The notes beneath the pieces were generated by a model. That model was given only the letters and a program-made list of their open reading frames with translations, did no database searches and had not been told where the DNA came from. This document shows, piece by piece, positions 15,560 through 22,950 of a stretch of 64,000 bases of DNA; positions within the stretch are counted from its first letter, which is position 1; every line of letters starts with the position of its first letter. The DNA comes from CAYGDP01 sp964348665 (lineage in GTDB: Bacteria; Verrucomicrobiota; Verrucomicrobiia; Palsa-1439; CAYGDP01). Location: positions 69,205 through 133,204 of the forward strand of contig CAYGDP010000010.1 in NCBI GenBank assembly GCA_964348665.1. The letters run 5' to 3'. The position numbers were made by a program, and so were the translations under genes.

Positions 15560-17380
15560 TCAAACCTTCCTCCCAAATTTCTTCTCCAGTTCCGTATGAG
15601 AGATATGGATCATCGTTGGCCGTCCGTGGGGACAGGTGTAGGGCAGATCGCACGTGAGTAGATCCACGAGCAACCGTTCCAGCTCGGCGGTTTTCAGCGG
15701 GTCGCGTGCCTTGACCGCATGCCGGCAGACCGTTGTGGCAATCGCTTCCTCGTGCAGCCGTTGCGAACCCACAGCTCGACCGCTCACGCGCAAGCGGTCA
15801 ATCGCCTCGATCAACGTTCTGCGCATATCCGCCTGGCCAAAATACGGTGGCACGCTCTCAATCAAGACCGTTTCTTTCCCAAAATCGGCCAGTGTAAATC
15901 CGAACCGCTCGAAGACATCCAGATGTTCGCGCAAAAAAACCGCGTCCTTGGGTTCGAGCGTGATAGTCTGTGGCAGCAATAACCGCTGCGAGGGAGCGTT
16001 TCCCTGTTCTAATTGCGTTAGCATTTGCTCGAACAATACTCGCTCGTGCGCCGCGTGCTGATCCATGAGCACCAGTCCATCGTCGCCTTCCATGAGCACA
16101 TACAGATCGGAGAGAACACCGAGGATACGGAAGGGAGATTGTGGAACAGGGGATCGAGGATGGAGGATGGAAGATGGCGAAGGTGTTCCAACTAAATCCG
16201 CTGCGGCGGGCATGCTCTTTTGCGACTCCTCCGAAGGTGATCGTATCGGCAACGGCGTTTGCGCATCCGGAACGGATTGGGCAACTGACCGTAATGAGGG
16301 AAAGATGTTGTGTTCAGTTGGTTGCTGTAATGTTGCGATAGAAGTTTGAGATTTGATATTTGGAGTTTCTCTGGGGTTTGGGGCTTGATGCTTGGTGCTT
16401 TGCAGCGCGGTTCTGACCGCGCTGCTTACCGCTTCCCTCACGCCGCGTTCATCGCGAAATCGCACTTCGCGTTTCGCCGGATGCACGTTTACGTCCACTT
16501 CGCCCGGATCGATCTCCAAGAACAAAAACGCCACTGGATATCTGCCTTTCATCAGCGCCGTGTGATACCCTTCCATCAGCGCAAAATTGATCCCGCGGCT
16601 TTCAACCGGACGATCATTTACAAAAACATGCTGGTCGCTGCGGTTCGCGCGACTCACGCCTGCACGACCGACGAAGCCGCTAACGCGCAGCGTGTCGCTC
16701 TGGTAATCGAGAGGCAGCAGGTCCGCGACAAAATCCGCGCTGTACAACTCACGCAATCGTCCGCGCAGATTCGTCGCGGGCGCGAGATCGAAGACGACTC
16801 GGGCATCATCCACGAATCGAAACGCCACCTGTGGACGCGAGAGAGCTTGCAGGAGGCAGACATGATGCAAATGCGCCAACTCGGTTTGGTCGCTGCGGAG
16901 AAATTTTTTCCGCGCCGGCAGATTGAAAAACAGATTTCGCACTTCGATGGTCGTGCCCGGGGGACATCCAACATCGCGGACGTTCTGGATTTTGCCGCCG
17001 CTGATTTCGATCTCGCTGCCCGCCAGCGCGTCGGTCTCGCGCGTGACCAGTCGAAACCGCGAAACCGCCGCAATGCTCGGCAGCGCTTCGCCACGAAAGC
17101 CGAATGTGGCAATCGCCATCAGGTCTTCCGCGCGCGTAATTTTGCTGGTGGCATGACGTTCCAGCGCCAGTAGGGCATCGTCGCGGCTCATGCCGTAGCC
17201 GTTGTCGGTGATACGGATGCTGCTCTTACCGCCCAGTCGGATTTCGATCTCGATGCGCGTCGCATTGGCGTCAAGCGCGTTCTCAACCAGTTCCTTGACA
17301 ACCGATGCGGGTCGCTCCACCACCTCGCCCGCAGCGATTTGGTTGGCGACTTGCTCGGGAAGGAGACGAATCCGGTTCAT
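15560..17380 (-). CDS. mutL: DNA mismatch repair protein MutL, endonuclease type
   Basis: A 606-residue MutL. The N-terminal GHKL ATPase is intact (ELVENALDANAT near 30-41, DNGYGM at 59-64, GFRGEALPSI at 94-103). The C-terminal domain carries the endonuclease motif DQHAAHERVLFE at 440-451 together with CPHGRP at 583-588 and VCRHAVKA near 551, so this MutL should nick DNA itself, as in bacteria without MutH. It acts with MutS in mismatch repair. The linker (about 318-420) is proline/serine-rich and residues about 318-347 are encoded by dispersed repeat DNA. It is flanked on both sides by family C repeats and followed upstream by rnc with a 76-bp spacer. The ATG at 17380 gives the standard start MNRIRLLPEQVANQIAAGEV. 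Confidence 0.97.
   Translation of the reverse strand: MNRIRLLPEQVANQIAAGEVVERPASVVKELVENALDANATRIEIEIRLGGKSSIRITDNGYGMSRDDALLALERHATSKITRAEDLMAIATFGFRGEALPSIAAVSRFRLVTRETDALAGSEIEISGGKIQNVRDVGCPPGTTIEVRNLFFNLPARKKFLRSDQTELAHLHHVCLLQALSRPQVAFRFVDDARVVFDLAPATNLRGRLRELYSADFVADLLPLDYQSDTLRVSGFVGRAGVSRANRSDQHVFVNDRPVESRGINFALMEGYHTALMKGRYPVAFLFLEIDPGEVDVNVHPAKREVRFRDERGVREAVSSAVRTALQSTKHQAPNPRETPNIKSQTSIATLQQPTEHNIFPSLRSVAQSVPDAQTPLPIRSPSEESQKSMPAAADLVGTPSPSSILHPRSPVPQSPFRILGVLSDLYVLMEGDDGLVLMDQHAAHERVLFEQMLTQLEQGNAPSQRLLLPQTITLEPKDAVFLREHLDVFERFGFTLADFGKETVLIESVPPYFGQADMRRTLIEAIDRLRVSGRAVGSQRLHEEAIATTVCRHAVKARDPLKTAELERLLVDLLTCDLPYTCPHGRPTMIHISHTELEKKFGRKV
16341..16428. repeat. Family A repeat plus CAGCGCGGT hairpin inside the mutL linker
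   Basis: Within mutL, 16341-16401 has the same words as other family A copies (GAAGTTTGAGATTTGATATT, GGGGTTTGGGGCTTGATGCT), followed at 16403-16428 by the hairpin CAGCGCGGT-TCTG-ACCGCGCTG. Together they encode linker residues about 318-347 in frame. Confidence 0.6.
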
Positions 17381-17394
17381 GAGCGACTATGCGT

Positions 17395-17470
17395 GGGTTG
17401 AATCGTTGAATCGTTGCATGGGTTATGGCGTTTGTCGATTTAACGTTTTAATGATTCTACGAATCAACGA
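17395..17470. repeat. GTTGAATCGT-type dispersed repeat (family C), copy 2
   Basis: It contains GGTTGAATCGTTGAATCGTT, then TCGATTTAACGTTTTAATGA and GATTCTACGAATCAACGA. It fills the whole mutL-rnc spacer and runs into the last codons of rnc. It matches the copy at 15470-15550. Confidence 0.6.
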
Positions 17471-18140
17471 GTCGTTCGAGCGCCGCCGCCGCGGCGCGGG
17501 TTTCCGCCTCCTTTTTACTCGCGCCGATGCCTCGGCCAAGCTCTTTTTCTTCGAATTCGACCACGGCCTCGAATTCGCGGGCGTGATCAGGTCCTTCGGT
17601 TCGAATGATTTTGTAGGTTGGTCCAGCAGGCGAACGGGCTTGCAGGATTTCCTGAAGGCGACCTTTCGGATTCTCGATCTCGGTTTCGGGTGAGACAAGC
17701 TCTGGTTGCCATTGAGCGAGGGCGAACCGCGTTGCTGCGTTGAGGCCGCCATCGAGATAAATCGCGCCAACAACCGCTTCGTAGGCGTCTGCCAAGTTCG
17801 ATGGGCGGGTGCGGCCGCCGCTGGCTTCTTCGCCTTTGCCGAGCGCGAGAAAATCGCCGAGGCCGAGGTGACGCGCGAGCTTGGCGAATGTGGCGCGGCT
17901 GGTCAGGCGCGAACGCACTTTGGTCAGACGCCCTTCATTGGCCTGCGGAAATGTTTCGTAGAGATGAATGGTCGCGATGAGTTGGAGTACGGCATCCCCA
18001 AAAAACTCGAGCCGCTGGTTGTCGCGCCCACTGAGGGCGTGTTTGCTGTGACGGATCGAGGGATGCGTGATCGCTTCGCCCAACAGTTCCGGATTCTGGA
18101 ACGAGTAGTCGAGTCGGGATTGGAGGGAGGGAAGATTCAT
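17457..18140 (-). CDS. rnc: Ribonuclease III
   Basis: A 227-residue RNase III, which cuts double-stranded RNA during rRNA and mRNA processing. The catalytic domain shows QRLEFFGDAVLQL near 44-56 (signature with E and D) and DAYEAVVGAIYLDGG near 118-132 (second metal-binding D/E). The C-terminal part (about 155-227) is a double-stranded RNA-binding domain ending ASKKEAETRAAAAALERL. I set the start at ATG 18140 because MNLPSLQSRLDYSFQNPELL fits the family; the frame stays open a further 60 bp upstream, but that stretch is a family A repeat and would add LVLGVWCLGF-type residues. The stop lies inside a family C repeat. Confidence 0.95.
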   Translation of the reverse strand: MNLPSLQSRLDYSFQNPELLGEAITHPSIRHSKHALSGRDNQRLEFFGDAVLQLIATIHLYETFPQANEGRLTKVRSRLTSRATFAKLARHLGLGDFLALGKGEEASGGRTRPSNLADAYEAVVGAIYLDGGLNAATRFALAQWQPELVSPETEIENPKGRLQEILQARSPAGPTYKIIRTEGPDHAREFEAVVEFEEKELGRGIGASKKEAETRAAAAALERLVDS

Positions 18141-18146
18141 TTGAAA

Positions 18147-18285
18147 AAACCCCAAGCACCAAACCCCAAGCACCAAAGAATCCCCAATCGCCAATCGCAA
18201 ACCCCTGCCGTTGGTGTCCCGATCTCAATTCTTGGAGCTTGAAGATTGGGGCTTCTCTGGGGTTTGGGTTTTGGGATTTGAAGCT
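18147..18285. repeat. Family A repeat filling the rnc-xerD spacer
   Basis: The left half is CCCCAAGCACCAAACCCCAA followed by similar words; the right half reads the other way (TTGGGGCTTCTCTGGGGTTT, GGGTTTTGGGATTTGAAGCT). The entire spacer between xerD and rnc is this imperfect inverted pair, leaving little room for an ordinary rnc promoter. Confidence 0.65.
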
Positions 18286-19188
18286 TCATCTTTTCGCTCT
18301 CGGATGAAATTGATTATGCACCGATTTCAACCGGCTCGCGTCCACGTGGGTATAAATCTGCGTCGTCGCGATATCGGCGTGCCCGAGCATTTGTTGGATG
18401 ACCCGCAGGTCAGCGCCATGATCGAGCAGATGCGTGGCGAAACTGTGTCGGAGTGTGTGCGGCGTGACGCGCTTGGCAATGCCGGCTTTGACGATGAGTT
18501 TGCGAATCAATCGCCAGATGTCCTGGCGCAGCATGGGTTCGCCGCTGCGCGTGACAAAGAGATTTGTCGTGGCTTTGCTCTTGAGCATGCGCGGACGCGC
18601 GCGTTCGACGTAATGTTGAACGGCTTCCAGCGCGGGTTTACCGATGGGTACGACCCGTTCCTTGTTACCCTTGCCGACACAGCGGAGGAATCCCATTTCG
18701 GCGTTAATATCGCCTGCGTGAACGTTGGCAGTTTCGCTGACGCGCAAGCCGGTGGCGTACATCAGTTCCAACAGTGCTTTGTCGCGGAGCCCGATCGGTT
18801 TGCGCGTGTTTGGCGCGGCGAGCAATGTCTCGACTTCGGCGGTGGAGAGCGTGTGTGGGAGAAGTTTCCAGAGCTTCGGCGAATCGAGGTTGTCGGCGAC
18901 GTTGGCGGGCAGAAGTTTTTCCTGGGTCAAAAACCGGAAGAAAACCTTGATCGCCGCAAGATGTTGCGAGAGGGAGCTGGGCGAGAGACCCGCTTTGCGC
19001 TGCGCCATGAGGTATTCGGTAATGTCATCGGTGCGCACGTCGTTGAGACGGGACGTGCCGCGACCTTGCAGCCAAGTGGTAAAGCGGTTGAGATCGGTCC
19101 GATACGCGAGCTGGGTGTTCTTGGCCAGCCCGCGCTCGAAATTGACGTAACCGATAAAATCATCCACCAACGCTTGCATTTGCGCCAT
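18286..19188 (-). CDS. xerD: Tyrosine recombinase XerD/XerC
   Basis: A 300-residue tyrosine recombinase of the Xer type, which resolves chromosome dimers at dif. The N-terminal SAM-like core-binding domain (about 5-90) is followed by the catalytic domain with ATGLRVSE (Arg), VGKGNKERVVP (Lys), HTLRHSFATH (His-x-x-Arg), LGHADI (His) and TQIYTHV (Tyr nucleophile near residue 281). All catalytic residues are present and the length is standard. There are no phage or integron genes next to it, and it lies in a housekeeping cluster (mutL-rnc-xerD), so chromosome resolution is more likely than mobile-element integration. XerC versus XerD cannot be decided by eye. Confidence 0.92.
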   Translation of the reverse strand: MAQMQALVDDFIGYVNFERGLAKNTQLAYRTDLNRFTTWLQGRGTSRLNDVRTDDITEYLMAQRKAGLSPSSLSQHLAAIKVFFRFLTQEKLLPANVADNLDSPKLWKLLPHTLSTAEVETLLAAPNTRKPIGLRDKALLELMYATGLRVSETANVHAGDINAEMGFLRCVGKGNKERVVPIGKPALEAVQHYVERARPRMLKSKATTNLFVTRSGEPMLRQDIWRLIRKLIVKAGIAKRVTPHTLRHSFATHLLDHGADLRVIQQMLGHADIATTQIYTHVDASRLKSVHNQFHPRAKR

Positions 19189-19190
19189 TT

Positions 19191-19245
19191 ATACCACGAA
19201 TGGACTGCCCGCGAAACACACGAAAAGGCGCGAAATTCCCTCGAC
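19191..19245. repeat. Dispersed CACGAAA-type repeat, copy 3
   Basis: The sequence ATACCACGAATGGACTGCCC is followed by GCGAAACACACGAAAAGGCG. It lies immediately upstream of the xerD start and fills most of the spacer to the response-regulator gene. Confidence 0.55.
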
Positions 19246-19272
19246 ATTATTTCCGTGGAAACGTATTCGCGG

Positions 19273-20646
19273 TTACAATTCCTCCAGCCCGTATTCTTTG
19301 AGTTTGCGGTGGAGGGTGCGGCGGCTGATGCCAAGTCTTTCGGCAGCGGCCGTACGGTTGCCACCGCATTCGCGGAGGGTGGAGACGACCGCCTGCTTTT
19401 TCATTTCTTCTATCGTTGTAGCCGCTCGCGCCGAGGGCGGCTCACCGCGGTCAACGCCCGCGGCTACAGGTTGCGGATTGCGGATGTTCGGCGGCAAATC
19501 GGCAATGCTGACCTTAGTGCCACGCGCGAGGACGACCATGCGCTCCACGCAGTTACGCAGTTCGCGAACGTTGCCCGGCCATGGATAGTTGATAAGGGCA
19601 TCAAGGACATCGGGGGCAAGTTCGCCAACTTTCTTCTTATTGGCGCGGTTAAATTCGTCCAAAAAGGCTTTGACCAAGAGGGGAATGTCCCGGCTGCGCT
19701 CGCGCACCGGCGGGAGCGTGATGGTGACGACATTGAGTCGGAAGTAGAGGTCGTCGCGGAATTTCTTTTCCGAAACCAGTTGTTGCAATTGTTTGTTCGT
19801 GGCGGTGACGAGGCGGACATCCACGTGAATCGTTTTTTGTCCGCCGAGACGTTCGAAGGCGCGTTCTTCTAGCGCGCGGAGCAACTTCACTTGGATTGCA
19901 GGCTCGATTTCACCCACTTCATCGAGGAACAACGTGCCGCCGTCGGCCATCTCGAAGCGACCAATGCGGCGTTCCTTGGCGTCGGTGAACGCGCCGCGTT
20001 CGTGACCGAACAGTTCGCTTTCCAGGAGCGTGGTCGGCAACGCAGCGCAATGGACAGGGATGAATGGGCCGTTCTTGCGCGGGCTAAGCTGGTGGATGGC
20101 GCGCGCGACAAGCTCCTTGCCCGTGCCCGTTTCGCCTTCGATGAGGACATTGGCGGTCGTTGGCGCAACTTGCTGGATTGTTTCGAAAACCTCCCGCATC
20201 GCGGCGGATTCGCCGATAATGTTGCCCATGCCGAATTTCTTGTCCGCTGTCCGTTGCGGCGAAAAATTTTCCGACACGAGACGGCGGTTCTTGAGCGCCA
20301 GAGCCACACGACGCTCCAAGTCGTCCAGGTCGAGCTTCCCCTTGTTGATGTAATCGTCCGCGCCGCGCCGCATCGCCTCGACCGCCGTTTCCTCGGTGCC
20401 ATAGGCGGTCATCACGATCACAATGGGCGGGCGCGAGAGTTTCTTGGCGCGCGAAAGCAGCTCCAACCCGTCCAACCGTGGCATACGAATATCCGCCAAC
20501 ACCGCGTCGAAGTTTTCCTTCTCGATCATCTCTGCCGCCGCCTGCCCATCCTCGGCGGTGTACACGTCGTAGCGTTCCTCCAGCGCGCGCTTCAAGCCGT
20601 CACGCGTATTTTTTTCGTCGTCAACGATGAGCAATGTAGGGTTCAT
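19273..20646 (-). CDS. NtrC-type sigma-54-dependent response regulator
   Basis: A 457-residue response regulator. The receiver domain (1-120) has DD at 9-10, phospho-acceptor D52 and K102. The AAA+ activator domain shows Walker A GETGTGKE at 171-178, the sigma-54 contact loop as GAFTDA at 218-223 (GAFTGA is more usual), DEVGE at 242-246 and NYPWPGNVREL near 353-363. The C-terminal Fis-type helix-turn-helix is at about 420-457 (RTAAAERLGISRRTLHRKLK). Between the AAA+ and DNA-binding parts, residues about 393-410 are encoded by a palindromic repeat inserted in frame. It is the last gene of an operon with the kinase at 20962-22104, so phosphorylation by that kinase is likely; the target genes are unknown. 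Confidence 0.93.
   Translation of the reverse strand: MNPTLLIVDDEKNTRDGLKRALEERYDVYTAEDGQAAAEMIEKENFDAVLADIRMPRLDGLELLSRAKKLSRPPIVIVMTAYGTEETAVEAMRRGADDYINKGKLDLDDLERRVALALKNRRLVSENFSPQRTADKKFGMGNIIGESAAMREVFETIQQVAPTTANVLIEGETGTGKELVARAIHQLSPRKNGPFIPVHCAALPTTLLESELFGHERGAFTDAKERRIGRFEMADGGTLFLDEVGEIEPAIQVKLLRALEERAFERLGGQKTIHVDVRLVTATNKQLQQLVSEKKFRDDLYFRLNVVTITLPPVRERSRDIPLLVKAFLDEFNRANKKKVGELAPDVLDALINYPWPGNVRELRNCVERMVVLARGTKVSIADLPPNIRNPQPVAAGVDRGEPPSARAATTIEEMKKQAVVSTLRECGGNRTAAAERLGISRRTLHRKLKEYGLEEL
19417..19468. repeat. TGTAGCCGC/GCGGCTACA palindromic repeat inside the response-regulator gene
   Basis: The 52-bp unit starts TGTAGCCGC and ends GCGGCTACA, perfect 9-bp inverted ends, with further GC-rich dyads inside. 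It encodes response-regulator residues about 393-410 (PVAAGVDRGEPPSARAAT) without breaking the frame. A related unit lies at 40382-40440 in the PQQ protein gene. Confidence 0.75.
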
Positions 20647-20647
20647 T

Positions 20648-20965
20648 TCATTCCTTGGCGGCCTGCTTGTTTTCCTGCTCTTTTAGTTCGCCACAAATCT
20701 GCATGATCAAGATCGTTAGCGCGACTCCGACGGTGATGCCACCCAAAGAAGGCTTCCAACTTGCTAATATCCGAAGAGTTTCTACTGACATTTCGTTCGA
20801 ACGGACAACTAGCATTAGACTGAGTGTTCCCGACACCATGCCTGCAAAACCTCCGATGAGCGATGCAACTCTAGCGCTGACTCGATACTTGGTGCGCCCA
20901 CACCAAAGACTTATCGGGAGGAGAAATGAGCAAACAATGATGATTACCGGCAATATTATTTTCAT
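20648..20965 (-). CDS. Small two- to three-helix membrane protein between kinase and regulator
   Basis: A 105-residue protein with hydrophobic segments at about residues 3-22, 37-55 and 71-90 and a charged C-terminal tail (KEQENKQAAKE). I do not recognise the family. It is wedged in a two-component operon: its ATG forms an ATGA overlap with the kinase stop at 20962, and one base separates its stop from the response-regulator start. This tight coupling suggests that it works with the kinase, which itself has no obvious membrane segment, perhaps as its membrane anchor or signal sensor. That role is an inference. Confidence 0.7.
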   Translation of the reverse strand: MKIILPVIIIVCSFLLPISLWCGRTKYRVSARVASLIGGFAGMVSGTLSLMLVVRSNEMSVETLRILASWKPSLGGITVGVALTILIMQICGELKEQENKQAAKE

Positions 20966-22104
20966 TTAATTTCAATTGTTTGCTTTCCCGCCTCCAGCAG
21001 GCGCATTCGTTTCTCCGCCAGCGGCAGCTTCAACCGCACAATCGTTCCCTTGCCCGCGCTGGATTCCAACTCAAGGTCGCCACCGTGGTCGCGGACGATG
21101 CGGCGAACAATGAGCAGGCCAAGCCCTGTGCCTGTTTCTTTCGTCGTGGTGTAGGGCTTCGTGATTTTGCGCAGCGTATCGGGCGCGATGCCTCCGCCTG
21201 TGTCGGCGAAGGTGATGAGAACGTGGTCGGCCGTTTCCTGCGTGGTGATGCGGAGGCGGCCGCCTTTGCCCATGGCTTGCGTGGCGTTTTTCACGATGTT
21301 GAAAAACGCCTGTTTGATCTGGGCGCGATCCAGGAAGATGCGCGGGAGGCTGGCGGAGAAATCGCGCTCAATTGTGATGCTGCGGTTGGCGATTTCGGGC
21401 GCGAGAAAGTCGAGCGTGTCAGCGAGCAGATCGTTGACCGATTCGCGTTTGAGCTTGGGCTGTGTTGGGCGGATGGCCTGCAAAAATTGCGTGACGATAT
21501 AATCGAGCCGCTCGATTTCGCCGTGTGCGACCTTGAGAGATTCTCGCGCCTTCTTGGTTTTGGCGGCGGGGAGTTTTTTGATTTCGCGTTCCAACAATTG
21601 CAGATGGATGCTCAATGCGTTAAGTGGGTTGCCGAGTTCGTGGGCGACGCTGGCGGCGAGCAGCGAGAGGGCGCCGAGTTTTTGTGATTCGATGGTTTGG
21701 ACCGCTGCTTTGCGCGACGCCGTCACATCACGCAGGATGAGTGCCGCGGCGTTTTCGAGCGGCATGGCGTAAAATTCGAGGAGCCGATGACGAGGGCGGA
21801 AGATTTCCAGTTCACCGGTTGTAACGCGATGCGGTGCGCCGCCGATTTCCAATTCGGGCAGCAGACGCGACAACGGTTGTCCCAATGCCCGCTCGACTGA
21901 AAAACCGAGCAGGTCGCAAGCGGCAGCGTTGAGATACGTGACCCGATCGTCCGCATCCGTAACTAAGACCCCTTCGTGGAGCGCGTTGAAGATCGCCTCC
22001 AGCCGCTCCTTTTCGCGACCGAGCCGCGTGAGGACTGCTTGCAACCGCTCGGGGTCGAGCCGGTCGAGGCGACCTACGATTTTGTCAAGAAATGCCGATT
22101 TCAT
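20962..22104 (-). CDS. PAS-domain sensor histidine kinase
   Basis: A 380-residue histidine kinase. A PAS domain occupies about residues 35-125, the dimerisation domain carries the phospho-accepting histidine in AHELGNPLNAL (H155), and the HATPase domain has the N-box KNATQAM near 272, DTGGGI at 301-306 and TGTGLGL near 325-331. The HELGNP version of the H-box is typical of NtrB-like kinases partnered with sigma-54 regulators, as here. No transmembrane helix is visible, so it senses a cytoplasmic signal or relies on the small membrane protein encoded next. I chose ATG 22104, which starts just before a helical segment leading into PAS; the frame runs 41 codons further upstream without domain similarity. 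Confidence 0.9.
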   Translation of the reverse strand: MKSAFLDKIVGRLDRLDPERLQAVLTRLGREKERLEAIFNALHEGVLVTDADDRVTYLNAAACDLLGFSVERALGQPLSRLLPELEIGGAPHRVTTGELEIFRPRHRLLEFYAMPLENAAALILRDVTASRKAAVQTIESQKLGALSLLAASVAHELGNPLNALSIHLQLLEREIKKLPAAKTKKARESLKVAHGEIERLDYIVTQFLQAIRPTQPKLKRESVNDLLADTLDFLAPEIANRSITIERDFSASLPRIFLDRAQIKQAFFNIVKNATQAMGKGGRLRITTQETADHVLITFADTGGGIAPDTLRKITKPYTTTKETGTGLGLLIVRRIVRDHGGDLELESSAGKGTIVRLKLPLAEKRMRLLEAGKQTIEIK

Positions 22105-22241
22105 AGCCAGTCCCGCCCCCCGTAGCGTTGCTCGCGGGGAATGGACAAATCGGCACACAGTAGCACGCCAAACACACCTTCTCAAGGTCTCTGGATGAGG
22201 GGAATAAATCGCCGGGTACAGCGACAATCTCGTCAGTCCGA

Positions 22242-22925
22242 TTACTTTTTGACATCGGTCCGAAGCGCCTCGCGAATGGCGCGCGCGACTTCGCCAGCCA
22301 ATTGTTTGGAACCTTCGTTGGTGAAATGAACGTCCACCGGCTTCTGAATCTCTTTGAGCTGCGGCAGCGCGAAGCTGTAGAGATCATTGACGGCAATTCC
22401 GTTGGCGTTCATCACTCGCCGAGCGATGGTGTTGTACTGTGCCACGTCCTCCACGACGCGGAGCGGTTTGACACCGCCCGGCGGCACAGGCGTGGTGGTG
22501 GCAAAAAACAGTTTTGCTCCCGTTGCCTTGAGTTTTTGCGCGATCTCGGTCAATTGCCGCTCATAAATCTCTGGTTCGGCTTGACGCGCATGGCTGGGGT
22601 CGTTCGAGTTCGCCTTGGTCTTCGGGTCAATATGTTTGATGTCATGCAGGCCGAAGTTGAAATGAATCACTGCCCACTTTCCGCCATCCAGCTTGAGCCA
22701 GCGATCAATTTCGCGCACTCCCTTGGTCGTGCCATCGCAGTTTTCCGCCTTGCCATCCGCGGTCGTCGGTCGCACCACGACGGCGGTATCCTTGAGGATT
22801 TCGCGCACGGGCGGGGTGTACCCGATGGAAATCGAATCGCCGAGAATGAGAACGCGTTTACGCGCGACTTCGTCGGCATTCGCCGCGATCCCGAAGCAAA
22901 AGAACAAAGCGAGAAAGGGTTTCAT
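22242..22925 (-). CDS. Secreted SGNH/GDSL-type hydrolase
   Basis: A 227-residue secreted hydrolase with a signal peptide (about 1-17, FCFGIAANA). Block I ILGDSIS has the nucleophile serine at 31; block III-like NFGLHD supplies glycine/asparagine residues for the oxyanion hole; block V DVHFTNEG near 200 supplies the catalytic Asp and His. Members of this lineage are often acetyl esterases acting on polysaccharide side chains. It is the last gene of the long minus-strand polysaccharide cluster, 25 bp downstream of the cytochrome/DUF1553 gene, and is probably cotranscribed with it. Confidence 0.85.
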   Translation of the reverse strand: MKPFLALFFCFGIAANADEVARKRVLILGDSISIGYTPPVREILKDTAVVVRPTTADGKAENCDGTTKGVREIDRWLKLDGGKWAVIHFNFGLHDIKHIDPKTKANSNDPSHARQAEPEIYERQLTEIAQKLKATGAKLFFATTTPVPPGGVKPLRVVEDVAQYNTIARRVMNANGIAVNDLYSFALPQLKEIQKPVDVHFTNEGSKQLAGEVARAIREALRTDVKK

Positions 22926-22950
22926 GGCACTGTAACCCGGGAAATTACCT

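Noticed and set aside
18141..18200. N-terminal extension of RNase III (LVLGVWCLGF) as a signal or membrane anchor
   Set aside because: It is repeat DNA upstream of the standard start, and RNase III is cytoplasmic; the extension is probably not translated.
18286..19188. XerD-like gene as an integrase of a mobile element
   Set aside because: It has standard Xer length and sits among housekeeping genes with no attachment-site duplication or phage genes nearby.
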